Counted from the first letter of the stretch, positions 7,390 to 15,428 are shown. The stretch: 17,329 bases of DNA from an uncultured Lachnospiraceae bacterium (GCA_902780985.1 CACZHN010000031.1:1-17329), one strand, 5' to 3'. Translations and numbers: made by a program. Notes: generated by a model not told the origin, from the sequence alone.

Positions 7390-9215
7390 AATCCTCCAAG
7401 AAAGCAAAGGCACTTTATATCATCTATATTTTATGCTGTTACATTTTCTTCTATCTGCCGATAGTAGTAACAATGATATTTTCATTCAACAGCTCAAAGT
7501 CTCTTACACATCTTACCGGATTTTCCCTCAGATGGTATGAGAGGCTTATAAACGACGGCTCTATAGTTAAGGCGGTTTACGTATCCCTTACCATTGCCGT
7601 ATTTGCAACACTTATTTCAACTATTCTCGGAACACTTACGGCCATCGGCCTTTCAAAGAGCAAGAGAGTGATTAAAGAACTGATCACCAATATAAACAAT
7701 ATCCCTATCATGAACCCGGATATTGTTACGGCTATCGGTCTCATGATCTTATTCTCATCGATCATGATGCCGAAGGGCTATGCGACTATGCTGATAGCTC
7801 ATATAGCATTCTGTACACCTTATGTTATAACCAGTGTATATCCTAAGGTAAGACAGATGGATCCGAGTGTGGCGGATGCTGCCATGGATCTGGGTGCAAC
7901 ACCGTTCGAAGCTATTACAAAGGTTATCATACCTATGCTTAAAGACGGTATATACGCAGGTATACTTCTCAGCTTTACCATGTCATTTGATGATTTCGTT
8001 ATATCATATTTCGTAACAGGTAACGGCGTTGAGAATATATCTATCGTTGTGTACAACATGACAAAGCGTACAAACCCGACTATCAACGCACTTTCTACAG
8101 TTGTTATTCTGGTCATTATACTCATGCTTCTGATATCCAAATTCATCCCTGCAGCTCATAAGGGAACAATGAAGAAGATATTTGCGGCTTTGGGTGCAGT
8201 GGTAGTCATTGTAATGGTCATTACAGGTCTTTCTTCACACAAGAGAGTACTCAGAGTATTCAACGCAGGTGAGTACATCGAGCCTGAGATACTGGAAGTA
8301 TTTGAGAAAGAGTATAACTGTAAGCTGGTATACGAGACATTTGACTCCAATGAGAGCATGTATACAAAGATCAAGAGTGGTGCGGAATATGATATTCTGA
8401 TCGTCAGTGACTACATGGTTGAACGTCTTATAAAAGAGGAAACCATTCAGCCTATAGACTGGTCGCTTATATCCAACAAGGATGCTATCGATCCCGCAAC
8501 TCTCGGTTTTGCATTTGATCCGGATAATACTTATTCGGTTCCTTACTTCGTAGGTACTGTAGGAATCCTCTATAATAAAAATGTAGTCGACCCTAAAGAT
8601 CTTGAGGACGGCTGGGAGCTTTTAAGAAATACCAAGTATGCAGGAGATATCTACATGTATGATTCCGAGCGTGACTCTTTCATGGTAGCCCTCAAGGCTC
8701 TTGGTTATTCCATGAATACATCCGATTATGATGAGATTCAGGAAGCATATGACTGGCTTATAGATCAGCGTGAGACAATGGATGTCGTATATGTCGGAGA
8801 CGATGTAATAGATAACATGTCATCCGGAAACAAGTCCATAGCTGTTGTATATTCGGGTGACGGAGCTCTTATCATGTCGGAAAACGATGAGCTTGATTAT
8901 TTCGAACCGGAAGAGGGTACAAACGAATGGTGTGACGGACTTGTTATTACCGAGAACTGTACAGATACGGATCTTGCTCATGAATTTATAGACTTTACAC
9001 TTCGTGAAGATATAGCAATGCAGAATGATGCATTTGTCGGATATACATCTCCGGTTCTGTCTGTAAAAGAGTACATGGCAGAAAACGATTACGCAGATTA
9101 TACAAATGCATATCTTCCGAATTTCGGAAGACCGAAAAACGAAGTGTTCAGATATCAGGATACAAAGCTTAAAGAACACTTTGCGGATCTCTGGACAAAG
9201 GTCAAGGCATATTAA
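7386..9215 (+). CDS. potCD: fused PotC permease and PotD polyamine-binding protein
   Basis: One 609-residue chain carries both the second permease and the substrate receptor. Residues 1 to about 260 are PotC: six TM segments and an EAA loop DAAMDLGATPFEAITKVI (about 163-180). A seventh hydrophobic segment (about 262-284) then exports the C-terminal domain. Residues about 287-609 are PotD-like: they open with VFNAGEYIEPEILEVFEKE and include YETFDSNESMY, the region before GYS, and the W515-C-D517 triad. The latter matches the W-x-D of E. coli PotD that contacts the polyamine. Differences from E. coli PotD at presumed pocket positions are N-A instead of N-W at the start of the domain, Tyr in SVVYSGDG where a Trp is usual, and Asp for Glu in DSERDSF. 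Start: AAGGAGG at 7372-7378, overlapping potB by 4 nt. There is no separate lipoprotein PotD gene in the window. Fusions of this type occur in other Firmicutes. Confidence 0.92.
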   Translation: MKSSKKAKALYIIYILCCYIFFYLPIVVTMIFSFNSSKSLTHLTGFSLRWYERLINDGSIVKAVYVSLTIAVFATLISTILGTLTAIGLSKSKRVIKELITNINNIPIMNPDIVTAIGLMILFSSIMMPKGYATMLIAHIAFCTPYVITSVYPKVRQMDPSVADAAMDLGATPFEAITKVIIPMLKDGIYAGILLSFTMSFDDFVISYFVTGNGVENISIVVYNMTKRTNPTINALSTVVILVIILMLLISKFIPAAHKGTMKKIFAALGAVVVIVMVITGLSSHKRVLRVFNAGEYIEPEILEVFEKEYNCKLVYETFDSNESMYTKIKSGAEYDILIVSDYMVERLIKEETIQPIDWSLISNKDAIDPATLGFAFDPDNTYSVPYFVGTVGILYNKNVVDPKDLEDGWELLRNTKYAGDIYMYDSERDSFMVALKALGYSMNTSDYDEIQEAYDWLIDQRETMDVVYVGDDVIDNMSSGNKSIAVVYSGDGALIMSENDELDYFEPEEGTNEWCDGLVITENCTDTDLAHEFIDFTLREDIAMQNDAFVGYTSPVLSVKEYMAENDYADYTNAYLPNFGRPKNEVFRYQDTKLKEHFADLWTKVKAY

Positions 9216-9244
9216 AGATATATTATAAATATAGCAACTTATTG

Positions 9245-9273
9245 CTGAAAATTTCTTTACAGTATGTTAAAAT
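9245..9273 (+). promoter_or_regulatory. candidate extended -10 promoter of the AI-2E/leuS operon
   Basis: TAAAAT (9268-9273) is preceded by TG with one base between, the extended -10 pattern. CTGAAA (9245-9250), a four-of-six match to the -35 box, is 17 bp upstream. Transcription would begin near 9280, leaving about 48 nt before the TTG start. This excludes a T-box or other large leader element. Confidence 0.4.
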
Positions 9274-9311
9274 AAGGTCTGGTTTTTATGCCGGACCTTA
9301 TTCTGATTTTT
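9271..9311 (+). terminator. hairpin closing the pot operon
   Basis: A 12-bp stem (9271-9282 with 9291-9302, one G-U pair) encloses an 8-nt loop. Five T residues (9307-9311) follow after a gap of four bases, so as an intrinsic terminator it is imperfect. It lies 55 nt after the potCD stop codon. The left arm overlaps the predicted transcription start of the next operon, so the next transcript would not contain the intact hairpin. Confidence 0.55.
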
Positions 9312-9327
9312 GTAAGAGGTATATATT

Positions 9328-10728
9328 TTGGGTGACAAGCACGGATTCGACAAAGAAGATATAAAGAAGGGAATTATACTTACAGTATCACTCTGTATCG
9401 TTATAGTATTTTATTTCCTGTTGGGTAAGATCGGAATGCTTTTCTCGGCACTGGCTGCGCTCATAAAGTCCATGAGCAGCATTATAGCCGGATGCGTTAT
9501 AGCATTTCTTCTTAATCCTGTAATGAACCTGCTTCATAAAACATTTATATCGCTTTATACCAAGATTGCCAAGAAGGCATCGGAGAAGAAGATATATAAT
9601 GCAGCTAAGACAACGGCGATCACCATTACAATGATCCTGTTTATCGCATTTATCGTAGGATTCCTTCTTGTCCTTATTCCGGAACTCAGAGACAGTGTTG
9701 TAAAGTTCACCGATAACTTCGGAACATATATAAATAATATTCAGAACTGGGCTAACAGATTCCTGAGAAATTATCCTTCGATTGAGAAGATATTCAATAC
9801 AAACCTTGATAACTTTGAGGTTATGCTCATGAATCTTATCAATCAGAAGCTTATTCCGAACATGGATACCATCGTGGTATATGTATCCAACGGTATCATG
9901 GGAGGTATAAAGTTCTTTCTGGATATTGTAATCGGACTTATCGTAGCGGTATATCTTCTTGCCAGCAAGGATACACTTTCGGCTCAGGGAAAGAAGCTTA
10001 TATATGCCGTATGTGAAAAGGAAAGAGGAAATACTGTTCTTCACGCATTTGCATATGTAAACAGCGTATTCGGCGGATTCCTTAACGGAAAGATCGTAGA
10101 TTCGATCATTATCGGACTTTTATGTTCCATAATACTTCAGCTGCTGAATATGCCTTATGCAATCCTTATCAGTGTTGTTATCGGTATTACAAATATTATT
10201 CCGTTCTTCGGTCCTATTATCGGAGCCGTGCCTTGCGGTGTTCTGGTACTTGTGGATAATCCGAAGAAATGTATCGTATTTATCATATTTGTCATAATAC
10301 TCCAGCAGGTAGACGGAAATGTAATCGGACCTCTTATTCTCGGAGATTCAACAGGACTTTCGGGAATGTGGGTGCTTTTCTCCATTCTTATCGGAGGAAA
10401 TCTGTTCGGCTTCCCGGGCATGATCCTCGGTGTACCTGTATTTGCATGTATCTACACCCTGTGTACGATTCTACTGAGAAATGCATTGAATAAGCGAGGG
10501 CTGAATAATTCCACGGAGTATTTTATGAAGCTGCACGGCTTCAATGAAGACGGAGATCCGGTAAGTACGGACGATGTCAAGCGAGAGAGTGCTAAGGAAC
10601 GTAAAAAACGAATTGATAAGTTTAACGAGATCCAGCAGTCTGTCCATAAAGTTACAGAAAGCGTCATCCATCACGGAAAATCGAAGGATGATGATATAGA
10701 GGAGGAAAAGAAAGATGACTCAGTTTAA
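9328..10728 (+). CDS. AI-2E family (UPF0118/PerM-type) membrane transporter
   Basis: This is a polytopic membrane protein of the AI-2E family. Members have been linked to autoinducer-2 export in E. coli (TqsA) and to sodium/proton antiport in some halophiles, so the name does not fix the substrate. Hydrophobic segments occur at about 12-32, 38-60, 92-118, 190-215, 252-275, 277-297, 311-330 and 340-385, the usual layout with a soluble loop in the first half (about 119-185). The conserved GxIxG-x-P-x-G-type region is seen as NIIPFFGPIIGAVPCG, and QQVDGNVIGPLILG is a family hallmark. The C-terminus is a charged tail rich in Lys, Asp and Glu. The start codon is TTG at 9328, supported by AAGAGG (9314-9319) 8 nt upstream; no ATG is available nearby in frame. 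It overlaps leuS by 14 nt. Confidence 0.88.
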   Translation: MGDKHGFDKEDIKKGIILTVSLCIVIVFYFLLGKIGMLFSALAALIKSMSSIIAGCVIAFLLNPVMNLLHKTFISLYTKIAKKASEKKIYNAAKTTAITITMILFIAFIVGFLLVLIPELRDSVVKFTDNFGTYINNIQNWANRFLRNYPSIEKIFNTNLDNFEVMLMNLINQKLIPNMDTIVVYVSNGIMGGIKFFLDIVIGLIVAVYLLASKDTLSAQGKKLIYAVCEKERGNTVLHAFAYVNSVFGGFLNGKIVDSIIIGLLCSIILQLLNMPYAILISVVIGITNIIPFFGPIIGAVPCGVLVLVDNPKKCIVFIIFVIILQQVDGNVIGPLILGDSTGLSGMWVLFSILIGGNLFGFPGMILGVPVFACIYTLCTILLRNALNKRGLNNSTEYFMKLHGFNEDGDPVSTDDVKRESAKERKKRIDKFNEIQQSVHKVTESVIHHGKSKDDDIEEEKKDDSV

Positions 10729-13150
10729 TCACAAGCTCATCGAAAACAAGTGGAACAAGAAGTGGGAAGAGAATCCGATCAATGTAAACGACGGAACCAA
10801 GCCTAAGTATTACTGCCTGGACATGTTTCCGTATCCATCGGGTAACGGACTTCATGTAGGCCACTGGAGAGGATATGTTATATCCGATGTTTGGAGCCGT
10901 TATCAGTTAATGCACGGAAAGTATGTTATCCATCCTATGGGATGGGATGCATTCGGACTTCCTGCTGAGAACTATGCTATAAAGAACGGAATACATCCTT
11001 CAATATCCACTGCAAAGAACGTTGCTTCTATCAAGGAGCAGATCAAGCAGATCTCTGCTATATATGACTGGGATATGGAAGTTAATACAACCGATCCGGA
11101 TTACTTCAAGTGGACACAGTGGATCTTTGTCCAGATGTTCAAGAAGGGTCTTGCTTATGAGAAGGAGATGCCTATCAACTGGTGTCCTTCATGTAAGACA
11201 GGTCTTGCAAACGAAGAAGTTAAAGACGGAAAATGCGAGCGCTGCGGTGCAGACGTAACAAAGAAGAACCTTCGTCAGTGGATGCTCAAGATCACAGCAT
11301 ACGCTGAAAGACTTCTTGCAGATCTCGACAAGCTTGACTGGCCTGAGAAGGTTAAGAAGATGCAGTCAGAGTGGATCGGAAAGTCACAGGGTGCTGAGGT
11401 TAACTTCCCTGTAGACGGAAGAGACGAAGTTATCACAGTTTATACAACAAGACCTGACACACTTTACGGAGCAACATTTATGGTTCTCGCTCCTGAGTCA
11501 GAGCTTGCTTCAAAGCTTTATACGCCTGAGACAGAAGCTGCTGTTAAGGATTACATTTATCAGACATCTCTTAAGTCATCCATCGATCGTATGGCTGATA
11601 AGGAGAAGACAGGTGTATTCACTGGATGTTATGCAATCAATCCTCTTAACGGAGCTAAGACACCTATCTGGCTTTCTGATTATGTTCTTGCTGATTACGG
11701 TACAGGAGCTATCATGTGCGTTCCTGCTCATGATGACAGAGACTTTGAGTTTGCTAAGAAGTTTGATCTTCCTATCATCCAGGTTATCGCTCCGACACTT
11801 GATGACGTTCAGGACGGAAATGAGATGACAGAGGCTTATACAGCTGCATCGGGTGTTATGGTTAATTCCGGCGAATGGAACGGAATGGAGTCAGCAGTAC
11901 TTAAGAAGGAAGCACCGAAGATCATTGAAGAGAAGGGCTTCGGTAAAGCTACAACAAATTACAAGCTTCGTGACTGGGTATTCTCAAGACAGAGATACTG
12001 GGGGGAGCCGATTCCTATCGTTCACTGTGAGAAGTGCGGATGTGTAGCTGTTCCTGAAGAAGAACTTCCTCTCAGACTTCCTGATGTAGAGAAGTACGAG
12101 CCGACAGGTACCGGTGAGTCACCGCTTGCTGCAATCGAGGACTGGGTAAACTGCAAGTGTCCTCAGTGCGGAGGCCCTGCTAAGAGAGAGACAAATACCA
12201 TGCCTCAGTGGGCAGGATCATCATGGTATTTCCTCAGATATGTTGATGTTAATAACGATAAGGAACTCATTTCCAGAGATAAGGCAGATAAGTATCTTCC
12301 TGTAGATATGTATATCGGCGGTGTTGAGCATGCGGTTCTTCACCTTCTTTATTCAAGATTCTGGACAAAGTTCTTATATGATATCGGTGTTGTCGGATTT
12401 GATGAGCCTTTCAAGAAGCTCTTCAATCAGGGTATGATCTGCGGTAGAGATAAGGTTACAGGAAAGCCTACCAAGATGAGTAAGTCACTCGGAAATATTG
12501 TATCTCCTGATGATATCGTTCGTGATTACGGTTGCGATACACTCAGACTTTACGAGCTTTTCGTAGGACCACCTGAAGCAGATGCTATCTGGGATGATGC
12601 CGGAATCGACGGAATTTACAGATTCCTTAAGAGATTCTATACAGTAGTAACCGAAAATGCTGAGAAGAACGTAGCGGAGACACCTGAGCTTCTTAAGCTT
12701 CGTCACGGACTGGTTAAGGACGTAACAGAGAGACTTAACTCTTTCAGCTTTAATACGGTTGTTTCAGCATTCATGGAGTACAACAACAGCTTTGCAGCTC
12801 TTACAAAGACTACAGGTGTTGATGTTGAGACTCTTAAGACTATGGTTCGTCTTATCGCACCTTTTGCTCCTCATATCGGTGAAGAGCTTTGGGAGTTACT
12901 TGGCGGAAAAGATTCAGTATTCCATGCTGAGTGGCCTGAGTTCGATGAGAAGCACCTTGTAAGTGATACAATAACACTTCCTGTTCAGGTAAACGGTAAG
13001 ACAAGACTTACAGTTGATGTTCCTGCAGATGCGGATAAGGATGCTATCATTGCAGCCGGTATCGAAGCACTCGGATCAAGACTTGAAGGCAAAACCGTTG
13101 TGAAGGAAATTTATGTTCCTAAGAAGATCATTAATATCGTAGTGAAATAA
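10715..13150 (+). CDS. leuS: leucyl-tRNA synthetase
   Basis: This cytoplasmic class I enzyme charges tRNA-Leu with leucine. The HIGH signature is H47-V-G-H50 in PYPSGNGLHVGH, and the KMSKS loop is at 587-591. A zinc knuckle is formed by C157/C160 and C174/C177, and a second four-cysteine set (HCEKCG and CKCPQCGG) sits in the later insertion. The CP1 editing domain is intact, with the threonine-rich TTRPDTLYGATF and the GTGAIMCVPAHDDRDFEF segment, whose aspartate binds the misactivated amino acid. WAGSSWYFLRY and the MYIGGVEHAVLHLLYSRFW block confirm LeuRS, not IleRS or ValRS. Its 811 residues are full length. GAGGAGGAAAAG precedes the ATG inside the upstream gene, so translation is coupled. 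Codon choice is more biased (CTT, GCT, GTT) than in its neighbours, as expected for an abundant protein. Confidence 0.98.
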   Translation: MTQFNHKLIENKWNKKWEENPINVNDGTKPKYYCLDMFPYPSGNGLHVGHWRGYVISDVWSRYQLMHGKYVIHPMGWDAFGLPAENYAIKNGIHPSISTAKNVASIKEQIKQISAIYDWDMEVNTTDPDYFKWTQWIFVQMFKKGLAYEKEMPINWCPSCKTGLANEEVKDGKCERCGADVTKKNLRQWMLKITAYAERLLADLDKLDWPEKVKKMQSEWIGKSQGAEVNFPVDGRDEVITVYTTRPDTLYGATFMVLAPESELASKLYTPETEAAVKDYIYQTSLKSSIDRMADKEKTGVFTGCYAINPLNGAKTPIWLSDYVLADYGTGAIMCVPAHDDRDFEFAKKFDLPIIQVIAPTLDDVQDGNEMTEAYTAASGVMVNSGEWNGMESAVLKKEAPKIIEEKGFGKATTNYKLRDWVFSRQRYWGEPIPIVHCEKCGCVAVPEEELPLRLPDVEKYEPTGTGESPLAAIEDWVNCKCPQCGGPAKRETNTMPQWAGSSWYFLRYVDVNNDKELISRDKADKYLPVDMYIGGVEHAVLHLLYSRFWTKFLYDIGVVGFDEPFKKLFNQGMICGRDKVTGKPTKMSKSLGNIVSPDDIVRDYGCDTLRLYELFVGPPEADAIWDDAGIDGIYRFLKRFYTVVTENAEKNVAETPELLKLRHGLVKDVTERLNSFSFNTVVSAFMEYNNSFAALTKTTGVDVETLKTMVRLIAPFAPHIGEELWELLGGKDSVFHAEWPEFDEKHLVSDTITLPVQVNGKTRLTVDVPADADKDAIIAAGIEALGSRLEGKTVVKEIYVPKKIINIVVK

Positions 13151-14202
13151 TGAATAAAATCTTCAGTAAAATTTTAAGAAGAAACAGTATAATGATCATA
13201 ATGCCACTGGCGATCGTCGTATTTACGATCTCGCTGGTGGCATTCCAGCTGTCGGAACTTCGTGAGTACAGATCTTTTGAGATGCATGAGCCGGCAAGTG
13301 CCGATACATTTATCTCGGCAGGTGAGATGAATGTCAGATTTAATGCCGAAGGACTTGTAAAGGCCGGGTACAATTACTATATAAACGACCAGAAGGTGGG
13401 AGAGTATTACTATCTTTATAGGAATGATCATATATGGTTATTTGCTCTTAAAGATGAACCCGGCAGGGATCTGACTTCCGGACAACATGAGCTTTATGTA
13501 AGGCTTACGGTGGATGAACCTGTCATGAATCAGATAGTACAGGATTATTCTTCGGCGCTGAATGCCGACAGCCGTAATTTTACCGGATTTGTGGATCCTG
13601 TTATATTCAATGAGTTTGAATATCCGGCAATCAAGATCATGATCATTAAATACGTGTATTATGCAGGAGTTCTGGTTGCCGCTCTTACGGTATTCTATCT
13701 TCTGGCAATCCTCTGTAGTCCCGCAGCAAGCTTCCAGGCACGGATACTTACAAAGTACGGAAGCAGAAGAAAGACCATCAAAGAGCTGGATGATGAACTG
13801 GAGAATAAACTTTTGTATAAGGGCGAGAATACTTATATTACGGAGAATTATCTTGTAGCCGCCTATGTGACCCATGTGGATGTGGTTAAACTTGATGATA
13901 TCAAGTACCTGTCAAAGCATGTGGAAGAGATTAAGGGGCTGTTAAGAAAGAAGATAATCTATAAGCTTACCGCTTCGAATGTTGAGAAGCTTTATTACGA
14001 ACAAAGCTTCAGCGATGAGGAAATTCTGGACAAAATCATTTATTATATCAGAAGAGAAGATATAGTAGATGAGACCGAGGCTCTCGAAAGAGAGAATGCC
14101 GGAACCGAGACCGAATCGGGAAAGGAAGCTGAACAGTCGGAAGAGAAGACAGAACAAAAAGAAACAAAAGAAGAAATAAAAGAAGACGGATCTGATAAAT
14201 AA
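13150..14202 (+). CDS. unrecognised two-TM membrane protein with acidic/basic low-complexity tail
   Basis: I do not recognise this family. Its 350 residues show a TM segment at about 14-36, an extracytoplasmic domain (about 37-165) that reads as mostly beta (INDQKVGEYYYLY, HELYVRLTVDEP), and a second TM at about 167-190. A cytoplasmic part (about 192-295) follows, with helical, LDDIKYLSKHVEEIKGLL-like sequence. The tail from about residue 300 is almost entirely Glu, Lys, Thr, Ser and Gln. Both ends should lie in the cytoplasm. The start codon shares one base with the leuS stop (TAATG), so it is probably made by termination-reinitiation. No catalytic motif is evident. A role in envelope sensing or in a membrane complex is conceivable but unsupported. 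Confidence 0.75.
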   Translation: MNKIFSKILRRNSIMIIMPLAIVVFTISLVAFQLSELREYRSFEMHEPASADTFISAGEMNVRFNAEGLVKAGYNYYINDQKVGEYYYLYRNDHIWLFALKDEPGRDLTSGQHELYVRLTVDEPVMNQIVQDYSSALNADSRNFTGFVDPVIFNEFEYPAIKIMIIKYVYYAGVLVAALTVFYLLAILCSPAASFQARILTKYGSRRKTIKELDDELENKLLYKGENTYITENYLVAAYVTHVDVVKLDDIKYLSKHVEEIKGLLRKKIIYKLTASNVEKLYYEQSFSDEEILDKIIYYIRREDIVDETEALERENAGTETESGKEAEQSEEKTEQKETKEEIKEDGSDK

Positions 14203-14222
14203 TTATCAGGTCCGTCCTTTTT
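14185..14222. terminator. bidirectional terminator with stop codon in its loop
   Basis: A 14-bp stem (14185-14198 with 14203-14216, one wobble pair) has a 4-nt loop, ATAA. The loop holds the TAA stop (14200-14202) of the membrane protein gene, so the left arm is coding. On the + strand it is followed by a T-rich run (14218-14222). On the - strand the facing run TTCTTTTATTT also favours termination, so it can end the convergent glycosidase transcript, whose stop codon is at 14238-14240. Confidence 0.85.
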
Positions 14223-14237
14223 ATAATAACGTATTAT

Positions 14238-15227
14238 TTATGCTTCGTGGTCGTATGGTTTGATTGTTGTGATGGTTCCGTCTTCAGCTATCTCAAGCTT
14301 TGTATACTTAACGCATCTCTTGTGTGAGCATCCGTCTGAAAGCTCAGCATCATGATAGAAGAGATACCACTCACCTTCGATCTCTACGATTGAATGATGT
14401 GTTGTCCATCCGAGTACAGGCTCCATGATTCTTCCCTTATATGTAAAAGGTCCGCATGGTGAATCGCTTTCAGCATAGCAGAGATAATGAGTTGTACCAG
14501 TTGAGTATGAAAGATAGTACTTACCGTTGAACTTGTGCATCCAAGGACCTTCGAAATAACGTCTGTCCTCATCCTTTGCCTTAAGAGGTTCACCGTTCTC
14601 ATCAAGAATCTGAAGCATCTTAGGCTCTGTAACAAATTTTGTCATATCCTGGCTGAACTCAGAAACTAAAGGTCCGAGAGCGTTCTCATCACCTTCAGGA
14701 CGGTGCTCATCCGGATTGAATGAACCTGACTGCCACATCTCAAGCTGACCTCCCCAGAGACCGCCGTTATAGCAGTAGATCTTTCCGTCATCATCTACGA
14801 AAACTGCAGGATCGATACTGTAGCTTCCCTGAATGTAATTATCCTGTGGCTTGAATGGACCTACTGGTGAATCGGATTCTGCTACTCCGATTCTGAAGAT
14901 ATCATCCTTATCCTTTGCAGGGAATACGAGATAGTACTTTCCGTTTAACTTAACTGCATCAGGAGCCCAAAGCTGTCTGCTTACCCAAGGGATATCCTTT
15001 TCATGGAGAGCTTCACCGTTATCAACGCATTCGCTGTCAAGAGAATCCATTGAAAGGATGTGATAATCCTCCATTTTGTACTGCTCTCCGTCATCATCTT
15101 CCTCGATATCGAGATCCATATCGTGAGATGGGTAGATGTAGATTTTTCCGTCAAATACATGAGCGGATGGATCTGCGGTAAAGATGTTCTTTACCAGTGG
15201 CTTTCTTTCATTTTTTCTCATAACCAT
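14238..15227 (-). CDS. glycoside hydrolase family 43 protein (beta-xylosidase or arabinofuranosidase)
   Basis: This is a five-bladed beta-propeller glycosidase with inverting mechanism. The three carboxylates of family 43 are visible: general base D19 in FTADPSAHVF, pKa modulator D139 in YSIDPAVFVDDDG, and general acid E226 in RYFEGPWMHKFNGKYY. The repeated blade text 'NGKYYL.YS' and 'GVAESDSPVGPF' / 'YAESDSPCGPF' is typical. H279 in TTHHSIVE may be the central metal-associated histidine. At 329 residues it is a single-domain enzyme with no accessory module. There is no signal peptide, so it acts in the cytoplasm on imported xylo- or arabino-oligosaccharides. AAGGAAG lies 5 nt before the chosen ATG. 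The gene stands alone between terminators with its own promoter, and no sugar transporter or regulator is adjacent. The exact specificity cannot be read from sequence. Confidence 0.9.
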   Translation of the reverse strand: MVMRKNERKPLVKNIFTADPSAHVFDGKIYIYPSHDMDLDIEEDDDGEQYKMEDYHILSMDSLDSECVDNGEALHEKDIPWVSRQLWAPDAVKLNGKYYLVFPAKDKDDIFRIGVAESDSPVGPFKPQDNYIQGSYSIDPAVFVDDDGKIYCYNGGLWGGQLEMWQSGSFNPDEHRPEGDENALGPLVSEFSQDMTKFVTEPKMLQILDENGEPLKAKDEDRRYFEGPWMHKFNGKYYLSYSTGTTHYLCYAESDSPCGPFTYKGRIMEPVLGWTTHHSIVEIEGEWYLFYHDAELSDGCSHKRCVKYTKLEIAEDGTITTIKPYDHEA

Positions 15228-15261
15228 ACCAACTTCCTTTATTCAAATTTTTTTCCATAAT

Positions 15262-15290
15262 AACATAGCAATATTGTAAATGCTAATCAA
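15262..15290 (-). promoter_or_regulatory. promoter of the GH43 gene
   Basis: On the minus strand TTGATT (15290-15285) and TATGTT (15267-15262) are 17 bp apart, each matching consensus at four positions. Transcription would start near 15255, about 28 nt before the ATG. Confidence 0.45.
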
Positions 15291-15344
15291 ATAGTGCCTT
15301 ATACTTTACACAAATTGCTATTTCTTAGTGATTTTGTTATAAAT

Positions 15345-15360
15345 TTGACATTTTTTGACA
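15345..15360. repeat. TTGACA direct repeat with 10-bp period upstream of GH43 promoter
   Basis: Two TTGACA hexamers (15345-15350 and 15355-15360) lie exactly one helical turn apart. On the glycosidase strand they read as two TGTCAA units about 55 bp upstream of its -35 box, a position suited to an activator such as an AraC-type protein. As a + strand promoter they are unlikely, because no good -10 follows and transcription would run into the neighbour's terminator and antisense to it. The role is inferred. Confidence 0.35.
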
Positions 15361-15384
15361 TAATTCGGTTTATTTTCGTTTTTA

Positions 15385-15419
15385 AACAAAAAAAGGACAG
15401 CAGATTAACTGCTGTCCTT
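15385..15419 (-). terminator. intrinsic terminator of the 11-mer repeat protein gene
   Basis: A perfect 11-bp stem (15393-15403 with 15409-15419) with a 5-nt loop is followed on the minus strand by a long T run. It begins 9 nt after the stop codon and isolates the glycosidase gene from upstream transcription. Confidence 0.92.
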
Positions 15420-15428
15420 ATATATGAA

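Noticed and set aside
9216..9327. Riboswitch or T-box leader before the AI-2E/leuS operon
   Set aside because: The only structure is a single 12-bp hairpin best read as the terminator of the previous operon. The space is too short for a T-box, and no specifier or antiterminator element is visible.
9388..10044. 218-codon open frame on the minus strand opposite the AI-2E family gene
   Set aside because: It lies wholly inside a clear membrane transporter gene, has no ribosome binding site or recognisable domain, and its Cys/Tyr/Lys/Ser-rich content is what the antisense of a hydrophobic gene gives.
15315..15343. TTGCTA and TATAAA with a 17-bp spacer on the plus strand
   Set aside because: It would transcribe straight into the terminator and then antisense to the minus-strand repeat protein gene. 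No plus-strand gene follows, and the stretch is AT-rich enough to give chance matches.
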